From: Vallicoccus soli
Lineage (GTDB): Bacteria; Actinomycetota; Actinomycetes; Motilibacterales; Motilibacteraceae
Length of the DNA: 64,000 nucleotides
Direction of reading: 5' to 3'
Assembly (NCBI RefSeq): GCF_003594885.1
Contig: NZ_QZEZ01000001.1
Location: forward strand, 62,001-126,000
The position numbers and the translations under genes were made by a program. The stretch's first letter is position 1, and every line of letters begins with the position of its first letter. Under the pieces are notes generated by a model. The model was given only the letters and a program-made list of their open reading frames with translations, was not told where the DNA came from and searched no databases. Shown one piece after another: positions 19,760-27,889 of this stretch.

Positions 19760-20238
19760 TCCGCGTCCTCCTTCAGGGTCTCGATCGTCTGCTCGGGCTT
19801 GGGGTTGACCAGCGCCATCTGCTTCTTGGCCCGCGAGTACAGGACCGCGCCGGCGATGGCCCACAGGAGGGTCACCACGAGGGCGCCGAGCCAGGTGAGG
19901 TCGGTCAGCTCCGCGATCGCCCACATGATCGTCAGGGACAGGAACAGCACGGCGAAGTAGCCGGCCACGCCCGCGCCGCCGAACATGCCGGCGGCCTTGC
20001 CGGCCTTGGTCGCCTCCTGGCGGACCTCGGCCTTGGCCAGCTCCACCTCCTGGCGCATGAGCCGGGAGAGGTCGCTCGTCAGCTCGCCGACGAGCTCGCC
20101 GACCGAGCGCCCCTCGACGTCGGGGTGCCCGTCCTCGGTGTACGCCTCGCCGACGACCTGCGGGCGGGCGTCCTGCTGCACGACGGGGCGGTCGGTGCCG
20201 GTGCCGGCACCGCTCCCCACGGAGTGCGCACCGCTCAC
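19735..20238 (-). CDS. Actinobacterial Holin-X (phage holin superfamily) membrane protein
   Basis: A 167-residue protein. A charged coiled-coil region (about residues 45-82, VGELVGELTSDLSRLMRQEVELAKAE in two parts) precedes two transmembrane helices (about 88-107 and 113-132). This is the 'Putative Actinobacterial Holin-X, holin superfamily III' layout; despite the name there is no phage context. Its GTG start overlaps the upstream stop by 4 bases and its end overlaps the DUF3618 gene by 25 bases, so the three genes form one translationally coupled operon. Confidence 0.85.
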   Translation of the reverse strand: MSGAHSVGSGAGTGTDRPVVQQDARPQVVGEAYTEDGHPDVEGRSVGELVGELTSDLSRLMRQEVELAKAEVRQEATKAGKAAGMFGGAGVAGYFAVLFLSLTIMWAIAELTDLTWLGALVVTLLWAIAGAVLYSRAKKQMALVNPKPEQTIETLKEDAEWARTRSS

Positions 20239-21056
20239 AGCGCGCCCCCTCCCGCGTCCCCGCGGGTGCGGGTCGGCGCGTCCAGGTCGAGGACGTCGTC
20301 CCCGGTGGCGAGCGGGCCGGTGGTCGGGTTGCGCTCGCCGAGGGCGTCGTGCCCCGTCGTCGTGGTGCCGAGCGGCGGGGCGCCGGTGCCGCCGTACGGG
20401 GCGGCGTCGCCCGCCGCGCCCGCGGTGGTGGCGAAGCCGGTGCCGGTGCCGTAGCCCGGGGTGGCGTAGCCGGGGGTGTCGGCGTACGCGCTCTGCCCGG
20501 CCGGCAGCGCGGGCCGCTGCTGGCCGCCGGAGGACGAGTGCGCGTCCTTCGCGCCGCGGGTGATGCGCCCGGCGACGAGGCCGGCCACGGCCGCCCCGGC
20601 GAGGAACGCCATCGGCCGGCGGGCGGCGTACGAGCGCAGGTCGTCGAGCAGGTCCGCGGGCTCGCGCCCCTCGATCCGGCTCGCGACGGTGCGCAGGCGC
20701 TCCGCGGCCTGGCGCGCGACCTCGGCGAGGGTCCCCTCGCCGCTGCCCTCGCCCCGCGCCATCTGCTCGAGCTCGTCGCTCAGCGAGTGCAGCGAGGTGA
20801 CGGCGCGGTCGCGCTGGGCGCCCGCCTGGCTCGTCACCTGGGTCTTGAGCTCGCCGGCGAGGTCGCGCGCCTGGGCCTTGGCCTCCTGGGCGACCTCGGC
20901 GACCTGCTGCTTCGACGTGTCAGCCACCTGCGACGCCGCCTGGCCGGCGCTCTGCCCGACCTGGCTGGCGTGCTCCTTCGCCGTGTCCTTGACGGCGCTG
21001 CCGGTGCCCTGCGACCCCCCGCCCTGGCCCGTGCCGTACGTCTGGGATGTGCTCAT
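20235..21056 (-). CDS. Coiled-coil membrane-associated protein, first gene of Holin-X operon
   Basis: A 273-residue protein with a low-complexity Gly/Thr/Ser N-terminus, a long Ala/Gln/Lys/Glu amphipathic helical region (about residues 22-125), a single hydrophobic segment AFLAGAAVAGLVAGR (about 149-163), and a Gly/Thr/Pro-rich disordered tail. The ATG at 21056 has GGAAGGAG five bases upstream. Together with the next two genes it makes a set with similar amphipathic helices, suggesting a membrane-surface scaffold. No catalytic motif. Confidence 0.8.
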   Translation of the reverse strand: MSTSQTYGTGQGGGSQGTGSAVKDTAKEHASQVGQSAGQAASQVADTSKQQVAEVAQEAKAQARDLAGELKTQVTSQAGAQRDRAVTSLHSLSDELEQMARGEGSGEGTLAEVARQAAERLRTVASRIEGREPADLLDDLRSYAARRPMAFLAGAAVAGLVAGRITRGAKDAHSSSGGQQRPALPAGQSAYADTPGYATPGYGTGTGFATTAGAAGDAAPYGGTGAPPLGTTTTGHDALGERNPTTGPLATGDDVLDLDAPTRTRGDAGGGAL

Positions 21057-21117
21057 CACGACTCCTTCCGCGGCCGGTCGGCCGCGCTGGGTCGTGAGTT
21101 GCCCCGAGGGCGGCAGC

Positions 21118-21954
21118 CTAACCCGGGGTCGGCCCGCGAAGATCGCGGCCGGCCGCCGGGTCCGGCAGCGACCACAGGCGCACCCCGCCGTGCAGGCCGG
21201 CGTTGTTGTGCACGACGTTCACCGGTCCGTGCGCGCGCATCCGCTGCACCTGGTGGGGGCGCAGCCGTCGCGCGTTGCCCCCGCCGAGGTGCAGGTGGTC
21301 CCACCACAGGACGGGCCACAGCGCCTCCACGGCGGCGGCGACCCGCCGCGACCAGCGCTCGTCGCCGACCCGGCGCCGGGCGCGGTTGCCGAGCCGCTCG
21401 TCGTACGTCGCCCGCCGCTGCGACAGGTGCTGCGACAGCTCGAGCTTGGGCAGCAGCACCCCGCCGTCGAACTGGGCGAACCCCAGCCCGGTGCCGAGGG
21501 TGAGCACGACCTCGTACCCGCGGCCCTCGATGACCGCGAGCCCGGCCATCTCGGCGTCGTTGACGACGCGGGCGGGCACCCCGAGCGCCTCGGCGAGCGC
21601 CGCCTGCGCGTCGAAGCGCGCCCAGGCCTCGACGAGGTCGGGGCGGCGGGGGCTGAACGGGCCGGACTCGGTCACGTAGTGCGGTGTCGCGTGCACCACG
21701 CCGTGGCGCACGAGGCCGGGCATGCCGACCGAGGCCCGGTCAGCGCCCTGCAGCTCCTCGGCGAGCGAGAGGACCGTGGCGACGTACACCTCGGGAGGGC
21801 ACGGGTACGGCGTCAGCACGCGCAGGCGCTGCGAGACCATCGCGCCCTGCGCGTCGAGCACGCAGGCCTTGATGCCGGTGCCGCCGCTGTCGACCGCGAG
21901 CGTCAGCGGCCCGGGCTCGCCGCCCGGGCCGCTCGCGGGGCTCGGGGCGGTCAT
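21118..21954 (-). CDS. ppgK: ROK-family polyphosphate glucokinase-like protein
   Basis: A 278-residue sugar kinase. The phosphate-binding DSGGTGIKACVLD (about residues 21-33) and GTGLGFAQF (about 153-161) motifs belong to ROK kinases. The order ELSQH and LHLGGGNARRL in the C-terminal half matches actinobacterial PpgK, which phosphorylates glucose with polyphosphate or ATP. Catalytic Asp is in VNDAEMAG. The first motif has S-G-G in place of the usual I-G-G. Downstream neighbour of an ACT-domain gene on the same strand. I cannot tell polyphosphate from ATP preference. Confidence 0.8.
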   Translation of the reverse strand: MTAPSPASGPGGEPGPLTLAVDSGGTGIKACVLDAQGAMVSQRLRVLTPYPCPPEVYVATVLSLAEELQGADRASVGMPGLVRHGVVHATPHYVTESGPFSPRRPDLVEAWARFDAQAALAEALGVPARVVNDAEMAGLAVIEGRGYEVVLTLGTGLGFAQFDGGVLLPKLELSQHLSQRRATYDERLGNRARRRVGDERWSRRVAAAVEALWPVLWWDHLHLGGGNARRLRPHQVQRMRAHGPVNVVHNNAGLHGGVRLWSLPDPAAGRDLRGPTPG

Positions 21955-22002
21955 GCCGTCACCCTGCCACGCGGCCCGGCGCGGCCCGGTCCGGGGCGCG
22001 CG

Positions 22003-22641
22003 CTAGGCGACCGGCGCGCCGCGCAGGCGCGCCGCGGAGCCCACGACCTCGCCGAGCTGCCCGAGCCGCCACAGCTCGGAGCGGTGGAAGGCGGGCCCGC
22101 CGGTGCGCACGACGAGCAGGCCCAGCGCGCCGGCCTCGACCGGCAGCAGGGCGCCCTCCCCCCACGGCCCGGTGAGGGGGCGCAGGCGCAGCGCCCCGGT
22201 GACGTCGTCCGCCGCGAGGCCGGGGCACCCGGTGCTGGCGCCGAGCACGGCCACCGCGGCGCCGTCGGTGCCCCACCGCAGCAGCGCCGCCCAGTCGGCG
22301 CCGACGCTGCCGGGCAGCATGTCGACCGCGGTGCGCAGCGCGTCCTCGGGGCGCGCCACGACGGCGGCGGCCAGCTCGAGTTCGGCGTGCCCGCTCACCG
22401 GCGGCGCCGTGCGCTGCAGGCCCTCCACGCTGACCCCGCGCACGGCGGCGACCCGCTCGGCCACGCGGTCGAGGTGGGCGCCGTCGCGGACCTCGACGAA
22501 GAGGTCGTCCAGGGCCCGGCCGGAGCCGCTCTCCAGCACCTCGAGGCGCACGATGTCGCCGGACGCGCCGCCGACCGCGCTCGTGAGCAGCCCCAGGCTG
22601 CCGGGGCGGTCGGGGACGCTGACGCGCAGGCGGGCGAGCAC
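22003..22641 (-). CDS. ACT-domain protein of unknown function
   Basis: A 212-residue protein whose first 75 residues form an ACT domain (RLRVSVPDRPGSLGLLTSAVG), the small-molecule binding fold of amino-acid-regulated enzymes. The remainder shows GAF-like alternation (WAALLRWGTDGAAVAVLG, GEGALLPVEAGALGLLVVRT) without catalytic residues I recognise. The GTG start follows CTGGAGGCCACC. Probably a regulatory sensor; ligand unknown. Confidence 0.75.
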   Translation of the reverse strand: MLARLRVSVPDRPGSLGLLTSAVGGASGDIVRLEVLESGSGRALDDLFVEVRDGAHLDRVAERVAAVRGVSVEGLQRTAPPVSGHAELELAAAVVARPEDALRTAVDMLPGSVGADWAALLRWGTDGAAVAVLGASTGCPGLAADDVTGALRLRPLTGPWGEGALLPVEAGALGLLVVRTGGPAFHRSELWRLGQLGEVVGSAARLRGAPVA

Positions 22642-22784
22642 GGTGGCCTCCAGGAGGGGAGGGGGCGGGGCTCCGCCGACGACGCTGCCGCGCGGGGTCG
22701 GGCCAGTGTGCCGGACCGCGCCGCGCCCCGCGCCCCCGCCCGGACCGCTTGTGCTCCCGCCGCGCGCCGCGGGAGCCTGCGGCC

Positions 22785-24227
22785 GTGACGGACACGGCGC
22801 AGGGGCGCGAGTACGACGTGGTGGTGGTCGGCGGCGGGCCGACCGGGGAGAACGTGGCCTCGCGGGCCGTGGAGGGGGGGCTCACCGCGGTGCTCGTGGA
22901 GCACGAGCTCCTCGGCGGCGAGTGCTCGTACTGGGCGTGCATGCCCAGCAAGGCGCTGCTGCGCGACACCGAGGTGCTCGCCGAGGCGGCCGCGCTGCCC
23001 GGGGCCGCGGCCGCGGTGACCGGCCGGGTGGACGTGCGCGCGGTGCTCGACCGCCGCGACGCGTTCACCTCGCACTGGAGGGACGACGGGCAGGTCGCCT
23101 GGGCCGAGGGCGCCGGCATCGCGGTGGTGCGGGGGCACGGGCGGCTGGCGGGCGAGCGGCGGGTCGTCGTCGAGGGCGCGTACGAGGGCTCGCAGCCCCT
23201 GGAGCTGCGGGCCCGGCACGCCGTCGTGCTCGCCACCGGCTCGGTCGCCGCGGTGCCGCCGGTGCCCGGGCTGCGCGAGGCCCGGCCGTGGACGAGCCGC
23301 GAGGCCACGAGCGCGGAGCAGGTGCCCGAGCACCTCGTGGTGGTCGGCGGCGGGGTCGTGGGCTGCGAGATGTCCACGGCGTGGTCCCGGCTCGGCGCCC
23401 GCGTGACCCTGCTCAACCGCGGCGACCGGCTCTTGCCGGGCCTCGAGCCGTTCGCGGGGGAGCTGGTGGCGCAGCGGCTGCGCGACGGGGGCGTCGACGT
23501 GCGCCTCGGCGCCTCGCCGGCCGCGGTGCGCCGCGACGGCGACGGCCCGACGACGGTCGTGCTCGAGGACGGTGCGGAGGTCACGGGCGACGCGCTGCTC
23601 GTCGCGACGGGCCGGCGGCCCGCCACCGCCGACGTCGGCCTCGACGCCGTGGGGCTGGAGCCGGGGTCGTACCTCGACGTCGACGACACCCTGCGGGTCG
23701 CCGGCGTGCCCTGGCTCTACGCCGCCGGGGACTGCAACGGGCGCAACCTCCTCACCCACATGGGCAAGTACCAGGCCCGCTGCTGCGCCGACGCCGTCGT
23801 GGCCCGGTCGCGGGGCGAGCAGGCGTCCCCGGACGACCGGTGGGCGCGCTGGACGGCGACCGCCGACGCCGGCGCCTGCCCGTCGGTCGTCTTCGCCGAC
23901 CCGCAGGTCGGCACGGTCGGGCGCACCGAGGCCGCCGCCCGCGAGGCGGGGCTGCGGGTCCGCTGCGTCGAGGTCGACCTCAACGGGGTGTCCGGCGCGT
24001 CGCTGCTCGGCGACGACGACGCGGGCCGGGCCAAGCTCGTCGTCGACGAGGACCGCCGGGTCGTCGTCGGCGCGACCTTCGCCGGGCGCGGGACCGCGGA
24101 GCTGCTGCACTCGGCCACGGTCGCCGTCGTCGGGGAGGTGCCGCTGGAGCGGCTCTGGCACGCCGTGCCCAGCTACCCGACGGTGAGCGAGGCGTGGCTG
24201 CGGCTCCTCGAGGCGTACGGCCTCTGA
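22785..24227 (+). CDS. Pyridine nucleotide-disulfide oxidoreductase (LPD/MerA-like)
   Basis: A 480-residue FAD/NAD(P)H flavoprotein of the dihydrolipoamide dehydrogenase/mercuric reductase family. FAD motif VVVVGGGPTGENVA near residues 12-25; redox-active pair C47-x4-C52 in GGECSYWACMPSK; NAD motif VVVGGGVVGCEMS; second FAD motif YAAGDCNG. The C-terminal dimer interface motif is SYPTVSE: the catalytic His of HPTxSE is Tyr464, while H459 and E469 remain. Loss of that His argues against ordinary dihydrolipoamide dehydrogenase. It is not near 2-oxoacid dehydrogenase genes, so the substrate is probably another disulfide or a quinone. Confidence 0.85.
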   Translation: MTDTAQGREYDVVVVGGGPTGENVASRAVEGGLTAVLVEHELLGGECSYWACMPSKALLRDTEVLAEAAALPGAAAAVTGRVDVRAVLDRRDAFTSHWRDDGQVAWAEGAGIAVVRGHGRLAGERRVVVEGAYEGSQPLELRARHAVVLATGSVAAVPPVPGLREARPWTSREATSAEQVPEHLVVVGGGVVGCEMSTAWSRLGARVTLLNRGDRLLPGLEPFAGELVAQRLRDGGVDVRLGASPAAVRRDGDGPTTVVLEDGAEVTGDALLVATGRRPATADVGLDAVGLEPGSYLDVDDTLRVAGVPWLYAAGDCNGRNLLTHMGKYQARCCADAVVARSRGEQASPDDRWARWTATADAGACPSVVFADPQVGTVGRTEAAAREAGLRVRCVEVDLNGVSGASLLGDDDAGRAKLVVDEDRRVVVGATFAGRGTAELLHSATVAVVGEVPLERLWHAVPSYPTVSEAWLRLLEAYGL

Positions 24228-24232
24228 CGGCT

Positions 24233-24262
24233 TTGCGAGCACTCCGGGCCGGGCGGTACCCT
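24233..24262 (+). promoter_or_regulatory. Candidate promoter of tRNA-Ser(GCU)
   Basis: TTGCGA (24233-24238) and TACCCT (24257-24262) are spaced 18 bases apart and end 13 bases before the mature tRNA. They fit a housekeeping-sigma promoter loosely. Confidence 0.4.
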
Positions 24263-24275
24263 GCCGACGTCTCCT

Positions 24276-24365
24276 GGAGGCGTCGCCTAGTCCGGTCTAT
24301 GGCGCCGCACTGCTAATGCGGTTTGGGCTAACCGCCCATCGGGGGTTCAAATCCCCCCGCCTCCG
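24276..24365 (+). tRNA. tRNA-Ser (anticodon GCU)
   Basis: Acceptor GGAGGCG pairs with CGCCTCC (24358-24364), discriminator G; anticodon arm CCGCA-CTGCTAA-TGCGG; long variable arm; T arm GGGGG-TTCAAAT-CCCCC. Reads AGC/AGU serine codons. Confidence 0.95.
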
Positions 24366-24373
24366 CCGACACC

Positions 24374-24408
24374 GAGGGGCCCGGCCGCCACTGGCGACCG
24401 GGCCCCTC
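24374..24408 (+). terminator. Terminator behind tRNA-Ser(GCU)
   Basis: GAGGGGCCCGG (24374-24384) pairs perfectly with CCGGGCCCCTC (24398-24408) around a 13-base loop, 8 bases past the tRNA. No T-tract. Confidence 0.75.
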
Positions 24409-24422
24409 GTCACGCCCCGGCC

Positions 24423-24478
24423 GCGATCATGCAGCCGCCCGGCGGCGATCATGCAGCCCTCCGGTCGCGATCATGCAG
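24423..24478. repeat. Three copies of GCGATCATGCAG at a pckG 3' end
   Basis: The 12-mer occurs at 24423, 24446 and 24467, i.e. every 21-23 bases, with CCG-rich linkers. The last copy contains the pckG stop codon. The motif holds GATC and ATGCAT-like symmetry. Like the 52-bp array it sits at a gene's 3' end. Confidence 0.85.
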
Positions 24479-26333
24479 TCCCGGTCCCTGGGGGAGGCGT
24501 ACCGAGCCGGGCGGCGAGCCCGTCGAGCTCGGCCCGCAGGGCCGCCGGGACGCTCGGCCCCAGCCGTTCGAACCACGCCGCGATCCCGGGCAGCTCCGCG
24601 CGCCACTCGTCGGGGTCGACGGCGAGGGCCGCCTCGAGGTCCTCCCGCGGCAGGTCCAGGCCGCGCAGGTCGAGGTCCCCGGGGCGGGGCACCCGCCCGA
24701 CGGGCGTCTCGACCGCCCCCACGGCGCCGTCGAGGCGGTCGGCGACCCAGGCGAGGACGCGGGCGTTCTCGCCGAAGCCCGGCCACAGGAAGCACCCGTC
24801 CTCGCCGCGGCGGAACCAGTTGACGTGGAAGATGCGCGGCAGCCGCGCGGCGTCGTGCGCCTTGCCGACCTCGAGCCAGTGGTCGAGGTAGTCGCCGGCG
24901 TCGTACCCGAGGAACGGCAGCATCGCCATCGGGTCGCGGCGCACGACGCCGACCTCGCCGGTCGCGGCGGCGGTCGTCTCCGAGGAGAGGGTCGCGCCGA
25001 GGAAGACGCCGTGCACCCAGTCGCGGGACTCGACGACGAGCGGCACCGTGGTGCGCCGCCGGCCGCCGAAGAGGATCGCGTCGACCGGGACGCCGCGGGG
25101 GTCCTCCCACTCCGGCGCCATGGTCGGGCAGTGCGCGGCGGGGGTGCAGAAGCGGGCGTTCGGGTGCGACGACGGCTCGGCGGACGCGGGTGTCCAGTCC
25201 CGGCCGCGCCAGTCGGTCAAGTGGGCGGGCGGCTCGTCGGTCATGCCCTCCCACCACACGTCGCCGTCGTCCGTGCGGGCGACGTTGGTGAAGACCGCGC
25301 CCCCGCGCTCCAGGGTGCGCATGGCGTTGGCGTTCGTGGCCCAGCCGGTGCCGGGGGCGACGCCGAAGAAGCCGTTCTCCGGGTTGAGGGCGCGCAGCCG
25401 GCCCTCCTCGTCGAAGCGCATCCAGGCGATGTCGTCGCCGAGGGTCTCCACCCGCCACCCGGGCAGCGCCGGCTCGAGCATCGCGAGGTTCGTCTTGCCG
25501 CAGGCGCTGGGGAAGGCGGCGGCGACGTACCGGGCGACGCCCTGCGGGCTCGTCAGCTTGAGGACGAGCATGTGCTCGGCGAGCCAGCCCTCGTCGCGCG
25601 CCATGGCGCTGGCGATCCGCAGCGCGTAGCACTTCTTGCCCAGCAGGGCGTTGCCGCCGTAGCCGGACCCGTACGACCAGACGGTCCGGTCCTCGGGGAA
25701 GTGGCTGATGTACTTCGTCGGGCTGCACGGCCACGGCACGTCGGCCTGGCCGGGCTCGAGCGGGGCGCCGACGGAGTGCAGGCAGGGCACGTACGGCGCG
25801 TCGGTCCCCATCCGCTCCAGCACCCGCGTCCCGGTCCGGGTCATGATCCGCATCGAGCAGGCGACGTACGCCGAGTCGGTCACCTCGACGCCGAACAGCG
25901 GCCGGTCGGCGTCGAGCGGGCCCATGCAGAACGGGACGACGTACATGGTCCGCCCGCGCATGCAGCCGCGGTAGAGGTCGGTCATGGTCCGGCGCATCTC
26001 GGCGGGGTCGACCCAGTGGTTGGTCGGGCCGGCGTCGCGCGGGTCGCGCGAGCAGATGAACGTCCGGTCCTCCACCCGCGCGACGTCGGAGGGGTCGGAC
26101 GCGCAGTGGAACGAGCCCGGCCGGGCCGGGAGCGGGGTGAAGGTGCCGGCCGCGACGAGGGTGTCGGTGAGCCGCGCGTGCTCCTCGTCCGAGCCGTCGC
26201 ACCACACGACGCGGTCCGGGGTCGTCAGCGCGGCCACCTCGCGCACCCAGGCCAGCAGCCCCTCGTGCCGGGTCGGCCCCTCCACCGCGGGCGGCCCCGC
26301 CGCCCCCTGCCCGGTCGTGGTCCCAGCGGTCAT
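24471..26333 (-). CDS. pckG: Phosphoenolpyruvate carboxykinase (GTP)
   Basis: A 620-residue cytoplasmic enzyme converting oxaloacetate and GTP to phosphoenolpyruvate, CO2 and GDP, the entry step to gluconeogenesis. The GTP-type kinase P-loop FPSACGKTN carries the hyper-reactive Cys278 and Lys280. Substrate-binding [12 protein letters not shown], metal-site residues in GDDIAWMRF and the guanine-loop FGENARVL are present. The ATG at 26333 follows GGAGGGACCGC; longer frames upstream run into non-conserved sequence. Family length about 600-620, so complete. Single gene with its own long upstream region (26334-26570). Confidence 0.97.
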   Translation of the reverse strand: MTAGTTTGQGAAGPPAVEGPTRHEGLLAWVREVAALTTPDRVVWCDGSDEEHARLTDTLVAAGTFTPLPARPGSFHCASDPSDVARVEDRTFICSRDPRDAGPTNHWVDPAEMRRTMTDLYRGCMRGRTMYVVPFCMGPLDADRPLFGVEVTDSAYVACSMRIMTRTGTRVLERMGTDAPYVPCLHSVGAPLEPGQADVPWPCSPTKYISHFPEDRTVWSYGSGYGGNALLGKKCYALRIASAMARDEGWLAEHMLVLKLTSPQGVARYVAAAFPSACGKTNLAMLEPALPGWRVETLGDDIAWMRFDEEGRLRALNPENGFFGVAPGTGWATNANAMRTLERGGAVFTNVARTDDGDVWWEGMTDEPPAHLTDWRGRDWTPASAEPSSHPNARFCTPAAHCPTMAPEWEDPRGVPVDAILFGGRRRTTVPLVVESRDWVHGVFLGATLSSETTAAATGEVGVVRRDPMAMLPFLGYDAGDYLDHWLEVGKAHDAARLPRIFHVNWFRRGEDGCFLWPGFGENARVLAWVADRLDGAVGAVETPVGRVPRPGDLDLRGLDLPREDLEAALAVDPDEWRAELPGIAAWFERLGPSVPAALRAELDGLAARLGTPPPGTGTA

Positions 26334-26570
26334 GCGGTCCCTCCCCACCGCCCGCTCGTGGCGGGCTCCGACGGTCCCCGGCTCACGGGGTGCCGAGGAC
26401 CGTAGGGCCGTGGGGCGGGGCCGGACAGGGGCTGCGCCGTGACGCGGGCCACACGTTGCCGCCGTCTTGCAGCAGCGCCCCGGCCGTTGCAGGTTGTCGT
26501 CGTTGTCACGACGCAACGCGCGCTGTGGCGACGGCCACGCGGGCGAGGTGCGGGGCCGGCGCCGAGTGCC
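26334..26570 (-). promoter_or_regulatory. pckG upstream region with TTGCA and GTCGT/ACGAC elements
   Basis: About 240 bases without a gene. It contains TTGCAGCAG (near 26468), TTGCAGG (near 26487) and an imperfect inverted pair GTCGT...ACGAC (26496-26512), the sort of content expected for control of a gluconeogenic gene. No regulator can be named from these. Confidence 0.3.
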
Positions 26571-26572
26571 TG

Positions 26573-26578
26573 TATGCT
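26573..26578 (+). promoter_or_regulatory. -10 element (TATGCT) of tRNA-Arg
   Basis: TATGCT lies 32 bases before the mature tRNA-Arg 5' end in otherwise GC-rich sequence, with a weak TGCGGG at the -35 distance. Confidence 0.4.
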
Positions 26579-26610
26579 TCTGCACCGTGCCGCGGGCGAC
26601 CGCGTCACCT

Positions 26611-26683
26611 GCGCCCGTAGCTCAACGGATAGAGCATCTGACTACGGATCAGAAGGTTAGGGGTTCGAGTCCCTTCGGGCGCG
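26611..26683 (+). tRNA. tRNA-Arg (anticodon ACG)
   Basis: Acceptor GCGCCCG pairs with CGGGCGC (26676-26682), discriminator G; anticodon arm TCTGA-CTACGGA-TCAGA; T arm with GGTTCGAGTCC. A34 would be edited to inosine to read CGN codons. Confidence 0.95.
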
Positions 26684-26704
26684 CGCTGGGTTGAGACAGC
26701 TGAC

Positions 26705-26736
26705 CTGCGGGTCCTCCCTCCGGGGAGGGCCCGCAG
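26705..26736 (+). terminator. Strong terminator behind tRNA-Arg
   Basis: A 14-bp stem (one G-T pair) from CTGCGGGTCCTCCC to GGGAGGGCCCGCAG with a TCCG tetraloop, 21 bases past the tRNA. Confidence 0.85.
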
Positions 26737-26800
26737 CGTCGTCTCCGGGGTCCTGCTGCGGGCCGGCGCGACGAGCGCGAGGCGCCTGTCGAGGCTTGAG

Positions 26801-26819
26801 TAAGGGCAGCCTCACCTCC
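26801..26819 (+). promoter_or_regulatory. IdeR/DmdR-like iron box
   Basis: TAAGGGCAGCCTCACCTCC agrees at 13 of 19 positions with the actinobacterial iron box TTAGGTTAGGCTCACCTAA. It lies 13 bases before the start of a siderophore-binding lipoprotein gene, so iron-dependent repression is the natural reading. Confidence 0.6.
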
Positions 26820-26831
26820 TAGGGTGCTCGC

Positions 26832-27812
26832 GTGCCGAGCTCGCTGCCCCGCCGGACCGTCCTCGCCGCGGGCGCGGCCCTCCTCGTGGGCGCGTGCTCC
26901 CAGGAGCAGGCGGGGCGGCGCACGACGGGCGGCCGGGCGGCGGGCGGTGCGTTCCCACGCACCGTCGAGCACGAGCGCGGCGCGACCGAGGTCCCGGCCG
27001 CCCCGCGGCGGGTGGTGGCCGTCACCGACGGGGCCGAGCTGGCGTCGCTGCTCGCGCTGGGGGTCCGCCCGGTGGGGTTCGGCCAGCGGACGGACCCGCT
27101 GCAGCCGTGGACGCAGGAGGGCCTCGGGCAGGTCGGCGGGCAGGTGCCGACGTACGACCTGTCGAGCGGTGAGGTGGACCTCGAGCAGCTGGCCGCCTGG
27201 CGCCCCGACCTGCTGCTCGTGCAGGACGGGTTCGACGCGGACGGCATGTTCGAGCGGCTGTCCGCCCTCGCGCCGACCGTGACGACCTCGTTCATCGACT
27301 GGCGCCGCAGCGTGCGCCAGGTGGCCGACGCGGTGGGACGGCCCGAGGACGGCGGGCGCCTCGTGTCCCGCACGGAGGCGGTCGCCCGGTCGGCCCGGGG
27401 TCGGCTGTCCCCGTACCGGGGGGCGCGGCTGGCCATGGTCGTGTCGTTCGCCAGCGGCGAGGACTTCCTCCTCAACGCCGCCAGCCCGGTGGGCAAGCTG
27501 GCCCCGGCGCTGGGCCTCGCGCCGTTCCCCGCGTCGCGCACGCCCGGCGAGGCCGTGGAGCAGGTCTCCGCGGAGCTGCTGGGCGACGCGCTGGAGGGGG
27601 CGGACCTCGTCGCGGTCCTGGCCTTCGAGGACGGCGACCCCGCCCTGGCGCGGGTGGTCGAGCGGCCGGAGCTGGCCGGCGTCCCCGCCGTCGCCGCGGG
27701 GCGCGTCGCGGCGCTGTCCGTCGAGGAGTCCAACGGCGCCTACTTCGACTCGGTCCTGACGGTGCCGCGGAACGTGGCGCTGCTCGAGCGGCTGGCGCGC
27801 CTCGGGGCGTGA
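26832..27812 (+). CDS. Iron-siderophore ABC transporter substrate-binding lipoprotein
   Basis: A 326-residue exported lipoprotein. The signal is RRTVLAAGAALLVGACS with the lipobox Cys near residue 22 and a twin Arg at its start. The mature part is a two-lobed class III binding protein (FecB/TroA type) with the N-lobe around RRVVAVTDGAELASLLALG and PDLLLVQDG. It would capture ferric siderophore for an importer. Unusually, no permease or ATPase genes follow; the next gene is a phosphatase. The start GTG 26832 lies just past the iron box, so transcription likely begins very near it. Confidence 0.88.
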   Translation: MPSSLPRRTVLAAGAALLVGACSQEQAGRRTTGGRAAGGAFPRTVEHERGATEVPAAPRRVVAVTDGAELASLLALGVRPVGFGQRTDPLQPWTQEGLGQVGGQVPTYDLSSGEVDLEQLAAWRPDLLLVQDGFDADGMFERLSALAPTVTTSFIDWRRSVRQVADAVGRPEDGGRLVSRTEAVARSARGRLSPYRGARLAMVVSFASGEDFLLNAASPVGKLAPALGLAPFPASRTPGEAVEQVSAELLGDALEGADLVAVLAFEDGDPALARVVERPELAGVPAVAAGRVAALSVEESNGAYFDSVLTVPRNVALLERLARLGA

Positions 27813-27889
27813 TGCGCCCGGGCGTCCCGCGCCGCGCCCGGACGCGAGGGGGCACCCGCAGGGCTCCCGGCCGTCCCTAGGCTGTGCGG

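Noticed and set aside
19735-20238. Prophage holin
   Set aside because: The Holin-X name is historical; no lysin, capsid or integrase genes are nearby.
24316-24891. An open frame starting inside tRNA-Ser(GCU) and running opposite pckG
   Set aside because: Shadow frame; begins in a structural RNA and lacks any domain.
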